DNA from: Rouxiella silvae
Lineage (GTDB): Bacteria > Pseudomonadota > Gammaproteobacteria > Enterobacterales > Enterobacteriaceae
DNA: 64,000 nucleotides
Reading direction: 5' to 3'
Assembly: GCF_002093625.1 (NCBI RefSeq)
Contig: NZ_MRWD01000018.1
Location: 21,707 to 85,706 of the forward strand
Shown here: positions 15,354-27,784 of the stretch, one piece after another
Layout: every line of letters starts with the position of its first letter
How positions within the stretch are numbered: the first letter of the stretch is position 1
Notes under the pieces: generated by a model
Told to the model about the DNA's origin: nothing
Seen by the model: only the letters and a program-made list of their open reading frames with translations
Databases searched by the model: none
Made by a program: the position numbers and the translations under genes

Positions 15354-18300
15354 ATGTCGACTTTCTTTATTAATCGCCCGATATTTGCCTGGGTGATCGC
15401 GATTGTCATTATGATAGCCGGTGCGCTATCGATAATGAAATTGCCCATAAACCAATATCCAAACATTGCTCCTCCGGCTATTTCCGTGACCGTGACCTAT
15501 CCAGGCGCGTCGGCAGAAACGGCGCAAAACACCGTGGTTCAGGTTATTGAGCAGCAGTTGAACGGTCTCGACGGCCTGCGCTATATCGAATCGCAAAGTA
15601 ACAGCGACGGCAGCGCAACCATTATTGTGACCTTTAATCAGGGTACCGATCCGGATATCGCGCAGGTTCAGGTTCAGAACAAAGTGTCTCTGTCCGAATC
15701 TCAGTTACCTACTGAAGTCGTTAATCAGGGGATCCGCGTTGCCAAGTATCAGCAAAACTTTATGCTGGTTGTGGGCTTGGCCTCTACCAACGGCAAGATG
15801 AGCAACTCCGACTTGGGTAACCTGCTGGTCACCAAGCTTGAAGACCCTATCGTGCGTACCAAAGGCGTGGGTGACTTCCAGGTATTCGGTTCTGAGTACG
15901 CGATGCGTATCTGGCTCGATCCGTCCAAGCTGTATAAATACTCCCTCGTCCCAAGTGACGTTACCGCGGCGATTACCGCGCAAAACGTGCAGGTTTCTTC
16001 CGGCTCGCTCGGCGGTCTGCCAACGGTTAAAGATTCAAAACTCAACGCCACGATTATTGGTAAAACGCGTTTCGATAGCGTTAAGCAGTTCCAGAACGTG
16101 CTGTTGAAAGTGAACACCGACGGTTCTCAGGTTCGCCTGAAAGACGTCTCCAATATCGATCTTGGTCCTGAAAGCTATTCAATTTCGACGACCTATAACG
16201 GCAGTCCATCAACGGGTATCGCCCTGCGTCTGGCAACCGGTGCCAACGTACTCGACACCGCTAATGCAGTTAAAGCCACCATCGACGGTTTGAAATCTTC
16301 CCTGCCTGAAGGCGTGGAAGTGGTGTATCCATACCAGACTTCACCGGTGGTTAGTGCATCGATTCATGAAGTGGTGAAAACCCTGATTGAAGCGATCGTG
16401 CTGGTGTTCTTCGTAATGTTGCTGTTCTTGCAAAACCTGCGCGCCACGTTGGTTACGACGCTGGTTGTGCCGGTAGTATTGTTGGGGACCTTCGGCCTGC
16501 TGAATGCCTTTGGCTTCTCGATAAACACCCTGACGATGTTCGGGATGGTGCTTGCCATCGGCCTGTTGGTGGATGACGCCATCGTGGTGGTTGAGAACGT
16601 CGAACGTGTCATGCACGAGGAAAAGCTTTCCCCGAAAGAGGCGACCATCAAGTCGATGGGGCAGATTCAGGGCGCGCTGTTCGGTATCGCACTGGTACTG
16701 TCTGCTGTACTGATCCCTATGGCGTTCTTCGCCGGCTCTACGGGGATTATTTATCGTCAGTTCTCGATAACTATCGTTTCGGCGATGGCACTTTCCGTTC
16801 TGATGGCACTTATCTTTACCCCGGCGCTGTGTGCGACCATTATTAAACACAGCGATGACGACAAGAAAACCACCGGCTTTGCGGGCTGGTTTAACCGCAC
16901 CTTTGATAAAGGCGCGGCTAAATATACCTCAAGCGTAGCGGGCGTTATTTCACGTCGTCGTCTGTTCATGGTTATCTATCTGCTGATTGTTGTTGCCATG
17001 GGGTACATGTTTACCCGCGTGCCAACGACCTTCCTGCCAGATGAAGACCAGGGCATTCTCTTTGTACAGGCAACTTTGCCAGCCAACGCCTCGGCGGAGC
17101 GTACTCAGGAAGTGTTAGATCAGGTGCGTCAATACTTCCTGACCAGCGAAAAAGCCAACGTTAACTCCGTATTTACCGCCAACGGCTTCAGCTTCGCCGG
17201 TCGTGGTCAAAACGTTGGTATCGGCTTCGTCTCGTTGAAAGGTTGGGATGATCGTCCGGGTGCGCAGAACGGCGTGCAGGCCATTGCGGGTCGTGCAATG
17301 GCGCATTTTGCCGGCATTAAAGATGCAAGAGTGTTTGCCTTCGTTCCCCCTGCTGTTCTGGAATTGGGTAACGCCACCGGTTTCGACTTCTATTTACAGG
17401 ATACTAACGCACAGGGTCATGCCGCGCTGATGGCTGCCCGTAACCAGTTCCTCGGCATGGCCGCACAAGACAAGCGCCTGATGGCTGTTCGTCCTAACGG
17501 TATGGAAGACGAACCACAGTACCAGCTTGAAATTGACGACGAACGTGCGCAGGCGTTAGGCCTGAGCCTGAGCGACATCAATGACACCTTGTCTGCGGTG
17601 TGGGGTTCCTCCTACATTAACCAGTTCATGTACAACGATCGCGTTAAGAAAGTGTACATTCAGGGCCGTGCCGCCGCGCGCGTTACCCCTGAAGACCTGG
17701 GTAAATGGTACTTCCGCAACGGTTCAGGTCAAATGGTTCCGTGGTCAGCGTTTGGCAAAGGTAAGTGGGTTTACGGATCTCCACGCTTCGAACGTTTCAA
17801 CGGTGTGTCTTCTGTTGAAGTGTTAGGTTCTCCGGCTCCGGGCTACAGCTCGGGCGATGCCACCCAAGCCGTTCTCGATATAGCCAAAAAGCTTCCACCG
17901 GGCTTCAAAATTGCGTGGCACGGTCTGTCGTACGAAGAACAGTCAGCAGGTTCTCAGACTCCGGCGCTGTACACGCTGTCGATTATCGTGGTGTTCCTGT
18001 GTTTGGCAGCACTATATGAGAGTTGGTCGATTCCATTCTCTGTCATGCTTGTCGTTCCATTGGGTATAATTGGTACCATAGGTGCCGTTTTACTCCGTGG
18101 ATTGTCCAACGACGTCTTCTTCCAGGTAGGCCTGTTGACAACGGTGGGGCTGGCGGCTAAAAACGCCATCCTAATCGTTGAATTTGCCAAAGAACTACAC
18201 GAAAAAGAGGGAATGTCGATCACCGAAGCAGCAATCGAAGCGGCTAAACTGCGTATCAGGCCAATTATTATGACCTCGATGGCGTTTATCCTCGGCGTGG

Positions 18301-18503
18301 TACCGCTCACCATTTCTCATGGTGCCGGTTCCGGTAGCCAGCACTCGATTGGTACTGCGGTAGTGGGTGGGATGATAACGGCAACATTCCTGGCGATTTT
18401 CTTTGTTCCAATGTTCTACGTGGTCGTGGTTAATCTATTTACCCGTAAGTCAAAAAAACAAGATAAGCCGCATTCAGATACTGAGGTTTCGAACCATGAA
18501 TAA
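15354..18503 (+). CDS. RND multidrug efflux pump (AcrB/MexB family)
   Basis: A 1049-residue proton-driven inner-membrane pump of the hydrophobic and amphiphilic efflux class. It shows the full AcrB plan: N-terminal [20 protein letters not shown], two periplasmic loops and twelve membrane helices. TM4 carries the paired aspartates in [17 protein letters not shown], and TM10 has the matching Lys in [18 protein letters not shown]. Length is normal and GAGGA precedes the ATG. It is translated ten bases after the adaptor gene and overlaps the start of the channel gene by eight bases. Drugs exported cannot be named from sequence. Confidence 0.96.
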   Translation: MSTFFINRPIFAWVIAIVIMIAGALSIMKLPINQYPNIAPPAISVTVTYPGASAETAQNTVVQVIEQQLNGLDGLRYIESQSNSDGSATIIVTFNQGTDPDIAQVQVQNKVSLSESQLPTEVVNQGIRVAKYQQNFMLVVGLASTNGKMSNSDLGNLLVTKLEDPIVRTKGVGDFQVFGSEYAMRIWLDPSKLYKYSLVPSDVTAAITAQNVQVSSGSLGGLPTVKDSKLNATIIGKTRFDSVKQFQNVLLKVNTDGSQVRLKDVSNIDLGPESYSISTTYNGSPSTGIALRLATGANVLDTANAVKATIDGLKSSLPEGVEVVYPYQTSPVVSASIHEVVKTLIEAIVLVFFVMLLFLQNLRATLVTTLVVPVVLLGTFGLLNAFGFSINTLTMFGMVLAIGLLVDDAIVVVENVERVMHEEKLSPKEATIKSMGQIQGALFGIALVLSAVLIPMAFFAGSTGIIYRQFSITIVSAMALSVLMALIFTPALCATIIKHSDDDKKTTGFAGWFNRTFDKGAAKYTSSVAGVISRRRLFMVIYLLIVVAMGYMFTRVPTTFLPDEDQGILFVQATLPANASAERTQEVLDQVRQYFLTSEKANVNSVFTANGFSFAGRGQNVGIGFVSLKGWDDRPGAQNGVQAIAGRAMAHFAGIKDARVFAFVPPAVLELGNATGFDFYLQDTNAQGHAALMAARNQFLGMAAQDKRLMAVRPNGMEDEPQYQLEIDDERAQALGLSLSDINDTLSAVWGSSYINQFMYNDRVKKVYIQGRAAARVTPEDLGKWYFRNGSGQMVPWSAFGKGKWVYGSPRFERFNGVSSVEVLGSPAPGYSSGDATQAVLDIAKKLPPGFKIAWHGLSYEEQSAGSQTPALYTLSIIVVFLCLAALYESWSIPFSVMLVVPLGIIGTIGAVLLRGLSNDVFFQVGLLTTVGLAAKNAILIVEFAKELHEKEGMSITEAAIEAAKLRIRPIIMTSMAFILGVVPLTISHGAGSGSQHSIGTAVVGGMITATFLAIFFVPMFYVVVVNLFTRKSKKQDKPHSDTEVSNHE

Positions 18504-19908
18504 ACCACGTTTTGCGCTGCCGCTGTTCTCGGCGCTGACACTGACAGTACTTGCTGGCTGTACTATGGAGCCAAAGTACGACCGACCGGCACTGCCGGTC
18601 GCCACCGACTGGACCACCAGCAAAGGCGTTGACGCTGGCAAGGCTCAGGATATTGGCTGGAGTCAGTTCTTCAATCAGCCTGAAATGAAGCAGGTCATTA
18701 CTTTAGCTCTGGCAAACAACCGCGACCTTCGTGTCGCGGCGTTAAATGTTGACACCGCGCGTGCCACTTTCCAGATCGACCGTGCAGCGCTGCTGCCGAC
18801 GCTGGATGCCACGGGCAGTCAAACTGCTCAACATTTACCCGGCGGCCTTTATTCAACAAAAAGCACCGGCCCAGTGACTTATCAGCAATACAGTGCGGGC
18901 GTTGGCGTCAGTGCCTACGAACTCGACCTGTTTGGCCGCGTACGCAGCCTGCGTGACCAGGGTCTCGAGACCTATCTGGCCACGGCGGCAACCCAGCGCG
19001 CAACGCAGATAAGTCTGGTATCACAGGTTGCTGAAGGGTATCTGAGCCTGGCGGCGGACAACGATTTGCTGAAACTGGCAATCGACACCGCCAACAGCCA
19101 GAACAGCTCTTACGAGTTAACCAAGCGCAGCTATGACCAAGGCGTAAGCAACTCTCAGGACTTGGCTCAGGCAGAAACCACCGTGCGCAGTGCGCAGGCT
19201 GACATTGCACAGTACACCCGTCAGGTTCGTCAGGACGTTAACGCCCTGACCCTGCTGGTTGGCGCTGAGATCCCTCAGCAACTGCTGCAAAATGCCAGCT
19301 TGAACAACAACTGGAACTTCCCGCAAACGCCAGCGGGTCTGCCTTCCGATCTGTTGACACGTCGTCCGGACATTATCGCTGCCGAGCACACGCTAAAAGC
19401 GGCTAATGCCAATATTGGCGCAGCGCGCGCAGCGTTCTTCCCACGCATCTCCCTGACCGGTTCTGCCGGGACTGAGAGCAGCAGCCTGAGCAACCTGTTC
19501 AGCGCGGGTTCCGGTGCATGGTCGTTCGGCCCGTCGATTAGCATTCCTATCTTTGACGGCGGCGTGAACAGTGCCAATCTGGACATTGCTAAAACCGAGA
19601 AAAAGATTGAGATTGCCAACTACGAGAAAGCGATTCAAACCGCGTTCAAAGAAGTTTCCGACGGTCTTGCCGGTCAGGCAACCTACGGCGACCAGTTGAA
19701 AGCAATTCAACAGGAAAACGCCGCAAACCAGCGTAACTTTGACCTGTCACAGCAGCGCTTTAAAGGTGGCGTTGACAGTTATCTGAGCGTACTGGTCGCA
19801 CAGCGTTCACTGTACGCCGCTCAGCAAACGCTGATTTCCACCAAGCTGGCACAGTTGAACTCTGACATTACACTGTTTAAAGCACTCGGCGGCGGCTGGA
19901 AGAAATAG
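18496..19908 (+). CDS. Outer-membrane efflux channel lipoprotein (OprM/EefC type)
   Basis: A 470-residue TolC-superfamily channel of the NodT/OprM lipoprotein branch. The signal ends VLAGC, lipidated Cys22, followed by the branch hallmark TMEPKYDRP. Two outer-membrane-factor repeats follow, with [14 protein letters not shown] in the first and [31 protein letters not shown] in the second. The ATG at 18496 overlaps the pump gene by eight bases (CATGAATAA) and removes a spurious N-terminal extension from 18403. Because the operon encodes its own channel, the pump need not use TolC. A strong terminator follows. Confidence 0.94.
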   Translation: MNKPRFALPLFSALTLTVLAGCTMEPKYDRPALPVATDWTTSKGVDAGKAQDIGWSQFFNQPEMKQVITLALANNRDLRVAALNVDTARATFQIDRAALLPTLDATGSQTAQHLPGGLYSTKSTGPVTYQQYSAGVGVSAYELDLFGRVRSLRDQGLETYLATAATQRATQISLVSQVAEGYLSLAADNDLLKLAIDTANSQNSSYELTKRSYDQGVSNSQDLAQAETTVRSAQADIAQYTRQVRQDVNALTLLVGAEIPQQLLQNASLNNNWNFPQTPAGLPSDLLTRRPDIIAAEHTLKAANANIGAARAAFFPRISLTGSAGTESSSLSNLFSAGSGAWSFGPSISIPIFDGGVNSANLDIAKTEKKIEIANYEKAIQTAFKEVSDGLAGQATYGDQLKAIQQENAANQRNFDLSQQRFKGGVDSYLSVLVAQRSLYAAQQTLISTKLAQLNSDITLFKALGGGWKK

Positions 19909-19936
19909 TCCACTCCGCCTCGTAAGCTTTTGACGC

Positions 19937-19966
19937 AAAAACGCCAGCATCTCTGCTGGCGTTTTT
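19937..19966. terminator. Bidirectional terminator between the two pump operons
   Basis: Stem ACGCCAGCA (19941-19949) and TGCTGGCGT (19954-19962) with a four-base loop, AAAA on the left and TTTTTT on the right. It serves both converging RND operons. Confidence 0.92.
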
Positions 19967-19990
19967 TATACTCATTTTCAGGATTTCCCG

Positions 19991-21427
19991 TTACTCTGCC
20001 GCCTTCCAACCTCCGCCGAGTGCAGCGATAAGCTTCACGCTGGTCACCATCTGCGTGCTCAACAGTGACAGGACGTTTTGCTGTTGGCTAAGGCTGGTGT
20101 TTTCCGTTGAGGCGACGTCCAGATAGTCAATCATGCCTGCCTGATACTGATTGAACGTCACGCGCGCCGACTCTTTGGCAGACTGCGCCGCATTTTGCTG
20201 GGCAATCATTTGACTGTCGATGGTGTGAAGCTCAACCAGATAATCCTCGACTTCGCCCATAGCAGTCAGCACCGTTTGGCGGTAGGCCGCAACGTCAGCA
20301 TCATAGGCGGCTTCAGCCTCTGCCACTTTGCCGCGCGTCGCGCCGAAGTCCAGCACCGTCTGGCTTAGCGACGGTCCTAGCGACCAGACGCGGTTTGGCA
20401 ACGAGAATAGGTTGTGTAACACAGAACTGCTAAAGCCTCCCGAGGCACTCAGGGTGATATCTGGATAATACGCGGCGGTCGCAACGCCCACGGCGGCGTT
20501 TGCCGACGCCATAGTACGCTCGGCGGCGGAAATATCCGGACGACGTTGTAGCAACTGAGACGGCAAGGCCGCTGGCATTGCCGGCAGCGTAAACTTGATA
20601 GGTGCCGCCGCCAGACTGAACTCTGCCGGTGGTTTGCCAATCAGAATCGCAATCGCGTGCTCCAACTGCGCGCGCTGCCACTGCAAACTCAACGCCGACG
20701 CTTTCGTCGTTTCAAGCTGGGTCTGCGCCTGTGCCAGCGTCGCCCGCGACGTGTTGCCGCCGGTATACTGATTTTGAATCACCGTCAGGTAGCGCTGATA
20801 GGCCTGAATACTTTGTTGATAGAGCGCAATTTGCGCGTCCATCACCCGCAGTTGGAAATAGTCCTGCGCGAGTTCGGACTGCGCGCTGAGCGTGGCGTTA
20901 GCCAAGTCTGCCGCGCTGGCCTGAACATTGGCCTTCTGCTCCTCTTCGGTGCGGCGCAGCTTACCCCAAATGTCCAGCTCCCAGCTCGCCCCAAGCTCGG
21001 CTGAATGCTGATTACTGGTGGTTTTCGCCGTACCGCTGCGCGTGCTGTCAACCGTTGCCGTCACCTGCGGGAACAGTTCCGCCCGCGCCTGCGTTACTAA
21101 TGCCTGCGCCTGACGATACTGCGCGGCGTACTGGGCCACGTTCTGGTTCGAAATCTGTACCTGACTCATCAACGCCGAGAGCTGTGGGTCTTGATACACT
21201 TGCCACCAGTCACCCTTGCTTTGCCCCTCTTTAGGCACCGCCGCCGTCCAGCCTTTCGCTTCTTTAAACGCGGTCGGCATCGTCACCGCAGGGCGATGAT
21301 AGTCAGGGCCCACGGTACAGCCAACAACCATTAACACCAGCGCCAGCGGAGCCAGACGAAACAACGTTGAACCTGCTTTAGTACTTGTCATGACGGGCTT
21401 CACTTTATCAAGAATCATATTATTCAT
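19991..21427 (-). CDS. Outer-membrane efflux channel lipoprotein of the MdtABC-like operon (OpmB-like)
   Basis: A 478-residue NodT-type channel. The lipobox VVGC gives Cys37 from the ATG at 21427 or Cys25 from the alternative ATG at 21391, followed by TVGPDYHRP. Later segments include ASWELDIWGKLRRTEEEQ and LLQRRPDISAAERTMASANAAVGVATAAYYP, the second outer-membrane-factor repeat. The upstream ATG overlaps mdtC by eight bases with the same CATGAATAA junction as the other pump, so I favour it. E. coli mdtABC lacks a channel gene and uses TolC; a four-gene A-B-C-channel operon is the layout of Pseudomonas MuxABC-OpmB. Confidence 0.92.
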   Translation of the reverse strand: MNNMILDKVKPVMTSTKAGSTLFRLAPLALVLMVVGCTVGPDYHRPAVTMPTAFKEAKGWTAAVPKEGQSKGDWWQVYQDPQLSALMSQVQISNQNVAQYAAQYRQAQALVTQARAELFPQVTATVDSTRSGTAKTTSNQHSAELGASWELDIWGKLRRTEEEQKANVQASAADLANATLSAQSELAQDYFQLRVMDAQIALYQQSIQAYQRYLTVIQNQYTGGNTSRATLAQAQTQLETTKASALSLQWQRAQLEHAIAILIGKPPAEFSLAAAPIKFTLPAMPAALPSQLLQRRPDISAAERTMASANAAVGVATAAYYPDITLSASGGFSSSVLHNLFSLPNRVWSLGPSLSQTVLDFGATRGKVAEAEAAYDADVAAYRQTVLTAMGEVEDYLVELHTIDSQMIAQQNAAQSAKESARVTFNQYQAGMIDYLDVASTENTSLSQQQNVLSLLSTQMVTSVKLIAALGGGWKAAE

Positions 21428-24400
21428 GGCGTTCAGGCTCAGATGGCGTATGGTGCGGACGAATTCGCGCCCATAAACGCTTGGTTGCACGACTGCTTCT
21501 GTCCATATACAGGTAAACAACCGGCGTCGTAAACAGCGTGAGGACCTGGCTCATCGCCAATCCCCCAGCAATTGCCAACCCCAGCGGGCTGCGCAAATCT
21601 GCGTCACCACCACTGCCCAGCGCCAAAGGCAAGGCACCGAAAAATGCGGCCAGCGTGGTCATCATAATCGGGCGGAATCGCATCAGGCAGGCCTGCACAA
21701 TAGCCTGCTGCGGCGAAAGCCCCAGCCTGCGTTCAGCATCAAGCGCAAAGTCGATCATCATAATGGCATTCTTCTTAACAATGCCTATTAGCAACAGAAT
21801 GCCTATCAGCGCAATCACCGTAAGCTGAGTATTGGTCATTAACATCAGCAACAACGCACCAAGCCCGGCCGACGGCAGGGTGGAAAGAATGGTTAGCGGA
21901 TGGATGTAGCTCTCATACAGCATGCCCAGCACGATATATACCGCCGCCAACGCCGCTAAAATCAGCCACGGCATCTGCTGCGCCAACGCCTGAAATGCCT
22001 GCGCCGTGCCCGCATAGCCGGACTGAATCGTGTCCGGCAGACCAATTTTAGCCATTGCCGTTTTTACCGCTGCCTGCCCTTCTTCGATAGACACGCCGTC
22101 GGCCAGGTTAAAGGCAATGGTGGTCGTTGCAGACTGCCCCTGATGCGCCACGGACAGGGGGGCGTTGGCGCTGCTGAAGGTGGTAAAGGCCGAAAGCGGG
22201 ACCTGATTACCCTCACTGGTCACCAGGTACATCTGGTTAAGCACGTCAGGATCGCTGGTAAAGTCCGGCGTCAGGTACATCACCACGTGATACTGGTTAA
22301 GCGTTTTGTAGATAGTCGCCACCTGCCGCTGGGCAAAGGCATTGTTTAACATTGCATCAATCGTTTTGACATTAACGCCCAGCTGAGTCGCTTTGTCGCG
22401 GTCAATATTGAGCATCACTTCTTGGCCGCCGGTCTGAGAATCGGAATCGACGCCGGTCAGCTGCGGCAGTGCACTCAGGGCAGCTTTAACCTTCGGGCCC
22501 CATTCACGCAGCAGCGACAAATCATCGGCCTGTAGGCTAAATTGATACTCAGAGTTGGCGCTGCGGCCACCGATGCGCAAGTCCTGCGCCGCCATCAGGA
22601 ACAGCTGTGAGCCTGGCAGCTTGGCGGTCTCCACCATGATACGGTTGGCAATCTGGTTAGCCGTAGATTTACGCTGGTCAAAGTCTTTCAAGCGGATAAA
22701 GAACAGCGCCGTGTTGCGCGATCCAAAGCCGCCGCTGCCCGCCGAGCTCATCACGGTTGCCACGTCAGGATCATGCTGAATAATTTTGGCGTAGTTAATC
22801 ATCTGCGGCTGAATCGACTGGAAGGAGGTGTTCTGGTCAGCGCGCAGCATGCCGATCAACATGCCGGTATCCTGCTCGGGGAAAAAGCCTTTCTCGACCA
22901 CGGTATAGAGATAAAAATTCAACACCACAGTGAGCATTAATACCACCATGGTCAACGGCTGGTGCCGCATCACCCAGTTTAGCCCGTTGGAATAGGCCTG
23001 CAACAGGCCATTGAGCCAGCGCTCGATAAGCCGGTAAATACGCGGCTGGCGTTTTTCAACCGGCGGTTTGCGTTTTAAGAAGCGGGCACACAGCATGGGC
23101 GTCAGCGTTAACGACACCAGCATCGAAATCAACAGCGAAATCGACAGCGTCACCGCAAATTCACGGAACAAACGGCCCACGATGCTGCCCATCAGCAGAA
23201 TCGGAATAAACACGGCGATAAGCGACAGTGTCATCGACAGCACGGTAAAGCCAACTTCGCCCGCCCCGCGAATCGCCGCCCTCACCGGACTCAGCCCCTC
23301 TTCAATATGCCGGGTAATGTTCTCCAGCACCACGATGGCGTCATCGACCACAAAGCCGGTGGCAATAATCAGCGCCATCAGCGACAGGTTATCGAGGCTG
23401 TAGCCCAGCAGATACATGATGGAACAGGTACCGATCAGCGAAACCGGCAGCGCGAGCGCCGGTATTAACACCGCTCTACCGTTGCGCAGGAACACAAACA
23501 CCACGGCGATAACCAGCAGAGTGGCTTCGAGCAGCGTAGTTTCTGTGTCACGCAACGACTCTTTCACGGTCGGTGAGCGGTCCAGACCTACGCTAAGTTT
23601 CACGTCACCCGGCAGCTCTTTTTCCATCTCCGGTAAGGCATCTTTGATGGCACTGATGGTGGTGAGCATGTTGGCACCGGCCTGACGCGTGACCGCAATC
23701 ATCACCGAGGGTGTGCCGTTGAAATAGCCGACGTTGTACTTGTCCTCAACGGAATCATAAACGTTAGCAATATCACTAAGGCGAATAGCATTGCCGTTTA
23801 TATAGGTCACTACCAGCTTACGGTACTGCGACGCCGTACTTTGCTGGCCATTCCCTTCCACCATCCATGACTGACCGTTGCCCTGAAGCACGCCTTTAGG
23901 CAGATTGGTGGTGCTGTTGGCTATCGCGGTGCGAATAGTATCGAGCGAGATACCATACGAACTAATCGCCTGCGGACGCAGGTCAATACGCACGCCCGGC
24001 AAGGCGCTACCGGTCAGAGATACCTGCCCTACGCCGTTAACCTGAGCAATTTTTTGCTGCAGTTGGCTGGAGGCAATGTCATAAAGCTCGCCGTTGCTGC
24101 GCGTTGACGAGGTCAGCGCCAGCATCACAATCGGCGCATCGGCGGGGTTGGCTTTGCGATAGGTCGGCAGTGAAGGCATGCTGCTCGGCAGCAGCGAACG
24201 TGAGGCGTTAATTGCCGCCTGTACGTCGCGGGCCGCCCCGTTAATGTCGCGATCTAGGTCAAACTGCAAAACGATGCGCGTCGAGCCTTGCGAGCTGGAA
24301 GAGGTCATTTCACTGACCCCTGAAATGCTGCCCATTGCCCTTTCGAGCGGCGTAGCCACCGTGGCAGCCATCGTCTCGGGACTCGCGCCTGGCAGGCTGG

Positions 24401-24545
24401 CGCTGACCATAATGGTCGGGAAATCCACCTGCGGCAAAGGGGCCACAGGTAACAGGTTATAACCCAATAGGCCCAGCAGCACGATTGCCGAGGTGAGCAG
24501 CAGCGTGGCTACCGGTCGAAAAATAAAGAAGCGGGAAATATTCAT
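21420..24545 (-). CDS. mdtC: RND efflux pump subunit, MdtC/MuxC type
   Basis: A 1041-residue RND pump subunit closest in memory to E. coli MdtC, with [59 protein letters not shown] (TM4 aspartates) and [19 protein letters not shown] (TM10 Lys). In E. coli MdtB and MdtC work as a heteromultimer exporting bile salts, novobiocin and other compounds. Start and stop codons overlap mdtB as ATGA, consistent with coupled translation at fixed stoichiometry. Size is normal. Confidence 0.92.
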   Translation of the reverse strand: MNISRFFIFRPVATLLLTSAIVLLGLLGYNLLPVAPLPQVDFPTIMVSASLPGASPETMAATVATPLERAMGSISGVSEMTSSSSQGSTRIVLQFDLDRDINGAARDVQAAINASRSLLPSSMPSLPTYRKANPADAPIVMLALTSSTRSNGELYDIASSQLQQKIAQVNGVGQVSLTGSALPGVRIDLRPQAISSYGISLDTIRTAIANSTTNLPKGVLQGNGQSWMVEGNGQQSTASQYRKLVVTYINGNAIRLSDIANVYDSVEDKYNVGYFNGTPSVMIAVTRQAGANMLTTISAIKDALPEMEKELPGDVKLSVGLDRSPTVKESLRDTETTLLEATLLVIAVVFVFLRNGRAVLIPALALPVSLIGTCSIMYLLGYSLDNLSLMALIIATGFVVDDAIVVLENITRHIEEGLSPVRAAIRGAGEVGFTVLSMTLSLIAVFIPILLMGSIVGRLFREFAVTLSISLLISMLVSLTLTPMLCARFLKRKPPVEKRQPRIYRLIERWLNGLLQAYSNGLNWVMRHQPLTMVVLMLTVVLNFYLYTVVEKGFFPEQDTGMLIGMLRADQNTSFQSIQPQMINYAKIIQHDPDVATVMSSAGSGGFGSRNTALFFIRLKDFDQRKSTANQIANRIMVETAKLPGSQLFLMAAQDLRIGGRSANSEYQFSLQADDLSLLREWGPKVKAALSALPQLTGVDSDSQTGGQEVMLNIDRDKATQLGVNVKTIDAMLNNAFAQRQVATIYKTLNQYHVVMYLTPDFTSDPDVLNQMYLVTSEGNQVPLSAFTTFSSANAPLSVAHQGQSATTTIAFNLADGVSIEEGQAAVKTAMAKIGLPDTIQSGYAGTAQAFQALAQQMPWLILAALAAVYIVLGMLYESYIHPLTILSTLPSAGLGALLLMLMTNTQLTVIALIGILLLIGIVKKNAIMMIDFALDAERRLGLSPQQAIVQACLMRFRPIMMTTLAAFFGALPLALGSGGDADLRSPLGLAIAGGLAMSQVLTLFTTPVVYLYMDRSSRATKRLWARIRPHHTPSEPERHE

Positions 24546-27500
24546 TCCTGTTCCTGTACTTTACGGCGGGCGGGACGCCAGCGCGTCGCCAGTCGGTCAA
24601 ACATCAGATAAATAACTGGCGTGGAGAACAGCGTCAGCACCTGACTGAATATTAACCCGCCGACGATAACCAGACCCAGCGGCTGGCGCAGTTCTGCTCC
24701 GCTTCCGCTGGCCAGCATCAACGGCAGCGCACCAATTAACGCGGCCATGGTGGTCATCAAAATCGGCCTAAAGCGCAGTAAACAGGCCTGATGAATCGCA
24801 TCACGCGGCGACATATGCTGCTTTTGTTCCGCCTCAAGCGCAAAGTCGATCATCATGATGGCGTTCTTTTTCACAATACCGATCAGCAAAATCACGCCGA
24901 TGAGCGCAATCAGGCTGAACTCGGTGCCGCTGAACAGCAGAGACAACAACGCCCCCACGGCGGCCGAAGGCAGCGTTGAAAGAATGGTTACCGGATGAAT
25001 AAAGCTTTCATAAAGAATACCGAGCACGACGTACATGGTCAGCAGTGCGGCCAGGATAAGCCACAGCGTGTTGCCGGTTGCGCTTTCAAACGAAGCAGCA
25101 GACCCCTGATAACGCAATGTAATATTGTCCGGCAGGCCAATTTCCGCACTGGTTTTTTTAATCGCTTCCTGCGCCTGCTCAATCGAATAACCGTCGTTGA
25201 GATTAAACGATACCGTCACCGCCGGAAGCTGGTTTAACCGCGCCTGCAGCAGCGCGCCGGTGCGCATGTGGATGCTGGCAATCGAAGTCAGCTTGATCAT
25301 TCCCGTCGAGTTAGTGCCGGAGCTGCTTGACGTCGTTGAGCTGCCGGAAGCACTGTTGCTGTCGTTGCTGCTGCTGGTGCTGGTGGTACTGCTTGAAGTG
25401 CTGCTCGAACTGGTGCTGTTGGTGGTTGAGCTACTGCTTGATGAACTGCTGCCATTGCTGGCCGCCAGATAAACATCATCAAATGACTCAGGTGATTGCT
25501 GATACTGCGGGGCCACTTCCAGCACCACACGATACTGGTTCGACTGGGTAAAGATGGTGGATACCAGCCGCTGTCCGAAGGCGTTATACAACGCCGTATC
25601 CACGTCGGACGCGGTAATGCCGTAGCGTGCAGCCGCATCGCGGTTAAGCTCAACGTAGGCAACCTGACCCTGCTGCTGCAGGTTGCTGACCACGCTGTTA
25701 AACTCCGGTTCCGCACGCAGCTTATCGAGCAGTTTTGGCGTCCAGCTCACCAGATTCGAGCTGTCGGTGTCGTCAAGCGTAAACTGATACTGACTCGGTG
25801 TAACCTGGTCGTCGACGGTCAAATCTTGCGAAGCCTGAAGATAAAGTTCAATGCCAGGGACGGAGGCCGTTTCCTGTTTCAAACGCGCAATAACCGCGGG
25901 CGCACGATCGTCTCGCAGGCTAATCGCCTTAAGGCTAATCTGCAGACGGCCGCTGTTGAGGCTGGTGTTATTACCGTCCACACCAATGGTTGATGCGACA
26001 CTCTCTACGTCTTTGTCTTTTAAGATTATTTCTGCCAGTGCCTGCTGCCTGCGGCCCATTTCACTAAATGAAACATCCTGCGAGGCCATAGTGATCCCTT
26101 GAATCATCCCGGTATCCTGCGACGGGAAAAAGCCTTTGGGAACAATCAAATACAGCAGTGCGGTCAACACCAGCGTGGCGAGTGCGACCAGCAGCGTCAA
26201 CCGTTGGTGATTGAGCACCACAGTGAGCATACGGTCATAACCGGCAATCAGCTTGTCAAATACCTGCCCGCCCTTGCGGTAGAAACGACTCTGCTTCTCT
26301 TCAGGAATATGGCGCAGAAGATAAGCGCACAGCATCGGTGTCAGGGTTAATGACACCAACATCGACACAATGATCGACACCGCGAGCGTAATCGCAAATT
26401 CGCGGAACAGTCGTCCCACCACATCGCCCATAAACAGCAGCGGAATAAGCACCGCGATCAGCGAGAAGGTTAACGAGATAATGGTAAATGCAATCTGTTT
26501 GGACCCGTTCAGCGCCGCCTGCATCGGCGTTTCGCCCTCTTCGAGCCGACGCGAAATGTTTTCAACCACTACGATGGCGTCATCAATAACAAAGCCGGTA
26601 GCAATGGTCAGCGCCATCAGCGACAGGTTATTGAGACTGAAACCGCACAAGTACATCACGCCAAAAGTACCCACCAGCGAAAGCGGCACTGCCACGCTGG
26701 GAATAAGCGTCGCCGCCACGTTGCGCAGGAACAGGAAGGTGACCATGACTACCAGCGCAATTGACAGCAGCAGTTCAAACTGCACGTCGCTGATAGACGC
26801 GCGAATGGTCTGGGTACGGTCAGAAAGCACAGTAACTTTGATGGAGTCTGGCAACGCGGCCTGCAATTTTGGCAGCTGCGTCTTGATAGCATCAACTACT
26901 GAAATCACGTTAGCACCCGGCTGACGCTGAACGTTGATAATAATTGCCGGCTTATTGTTAGCCCAGGCCGAAAGATATTGATTTTCAGGGGCTTCACTTA
27001 GCGTGGCGATGTCTTTCAAACGCAGCGCCGCGCCGTTGCTGTAGGTCACAATCAGATTGCCGTACTCTTCTGCCGTGCGCAGCTGATCGTTAGCGTCAAT
27101 GGTAATTGAATGATGTTTACCGTCGAACCCGCCTTTCGAACCGTTAACATTACTGTTGCCAATCAGGGTGTTAATGTCTTCAAGCGTTAGATTATGCGCC
27201 GCCAAGGCACGCGGATTAACCTGCACGCGAACCGCAGGCTGATGCCCACCGGCAAGCGTAACCAGTCCCACACCCGATATTTGTGAAAGCTTGAGCGCCA
27301 CTCGGGTGTTAACCAAGTCCTGCACTTTGGTCAGCGGCAGTGAGTCGGAAGTCACCGCCAGCGTGATCACTGCGCTGTCGGCAGGGTTTACCTTTTTATA
27401 GGTTGGCGGATTGGGCAACTCGCTAGGCAGCAGGCTGTTGGCAGCGTTGATTGCCGCCTGCACTTCCTGCTCGGCCACGTCGAGTGAAAGCTCCAGTGAG

Positions 27501-27784
27501 AACTTTAGCGTGATAATCGACGAACCTGTCGAGCTGGTCGAATACATCTGACTGAGGCCCGGCATTTGCCCAAGCTGGCGTTCAAGCGGCGCGGTGATCC
27601 CCGAGGCTACAACGTCCGGGCTGGCGCCCGGATAGAGCGTGGTCACCTGAATGGTCGGATAATCAACCTGCGGCAGCGCCGACGTTGACAGCATGTTGTA
27701 GGCAAAAATACCCGACAACAGTACCGCCACCATCAGCAAGACGGTGGCGACCGGCCTTTGGATAAAGAGGCGTGATGGATTCAT
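24542..27784 (-). CDS. mdtB: RND efflux pump subunit, MdtB/MuxB type, with a Ser/Thr-rich insertion
   Basis: A 1080-residue RND subunit, about 40 residues longer than E. coli MdtB. Conserved parts include [58 protein letters not shown] and [19 protein letters not shown]. The extra length comes from about 51 residues, roughly 778-828, almost only Ser, Thr, Asn, Gly and Ala, placed in the loop just before [15 protein letters not shown]. In AcrB numbering that is near the DC/PC2 boundary of the periplasmic domain. It starts with an ATGA overlap with mdtA and partners MdtC. The frame is intact across the insertion, so this is not a pseudogene. Confidence 0.92.
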   Translation of the reverse strand: MNPSRLFIQRPVATVLLMVAVLLSGIFAYNMLSTSALPQVDYPTIQVTTLYPGASPDVVASGITAPLERQLGQMPGLSQMYSTSSTGSSIITLKFSLELSLDVAEQEVQAAINAANSLLPSELPNPPTYKKVNPADSAVITLAVTSDSLPLTKVQDLVNTRVALKLSQISGVGLVTLAGGHQPAVRVQVNPRALAAHNLTLEDINTLIGNSNVNGSKGGFDGKHHSITIDANDQLRTAEEYGNLIVTYSNGAALRLKDIATLSEAPENQYLSAWANNKPAIIINVQRQPGANVISVVDAIKTQLPKLQAALPDSIKVTVLSDRTQTIRASISDVQFELLLSIALVVMVTFLFLRNVAATLIPSVAVPLSLVGTFGVMYLCGFSLNNLSLMALTIATGFVIDDAIVVVENISRRLEEGETPMQAALNGSKQIAFTIISLTFSLIAVLIPLLFMGDVVGRLFREFAITLAVSIIVSMLVSLTLTPMLCAYLLRHIPEEKQSRFYRKGGQVFDKLIAGYDRMLTVVLNHQRLTLLVALATLVLTALLYLIVPKGFFPSQDTGMIQGITMASQDVSFSEMGRRQQALAEIILKDKDVESVASTIGVDGNNTSLNSGRLQISLKAISLRDDRAPAVIARLKQETASVPGIELYLQASQDLTVDDQVTPSQYQFTLDDTDSSNLVSWTPKLLDKLRAEPEFNSVVSNLQQQGQVAYVELNRDAAARYGITASDVDTALYNAFGQRLVSTIFTQSNQYRVVLEVAPQYQQSPESFDDVYLAASNGSSSSSSSSTTNSTSSSSTSSSTTSTSSSNDSNSASGSSTTSSSSGTNSTGMIKLTSIASIHMRTGALLQARLNQLPAVTVSFNLNDGYSIEQAQEAIKKTSAEIGLPDNITLRYQGSAASFESATGNTLWLILAALLTMYVVLGILYESFIHPVTILSTLPSAAVGALLSLLFSGTEFSLIALIGVILLIGIVKKNAIMMIDFALEAEQKQHMSPRDAIHQACLLRFRPILMTTMAALIGALPLMLASGSGAELRQPLGLVIVGGLIFSQVLTLFSTPVIYLMFDRLATRWRPARRKVQEQE
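25301..25453 (-). repeat. Low-complexity Ser/Thr codon tract inside mdtB
   Basis: About 153 bases of mixed AGC/AGT/TCA/ACC-type codons encode the Ser-rich loop. On the plus strand it reads as runs of gctgct/ctgctt, which also produces long Leu-rich shadow frames. It looks like expansion by slippage or repeat amplification. Confidence 0.85.

Noticed and set aside
16341..16850. Long antisense frame (169 codons) inside the AcrB-like gene
   Set aside because: Composition is typical of reverse-strand shadows of a G+C-rich gene, and it has no recognisable domain or start signal.
25197..25551. Leu/Val- and Cys/Trp-rich open frames on the plus strand opposite the mdtB serine tract
   Set aside because: They are antisense shadows produced by the Ser/Thr codon repeats; no ribosome site and no membrane-protein logic beyond repeated Leu.
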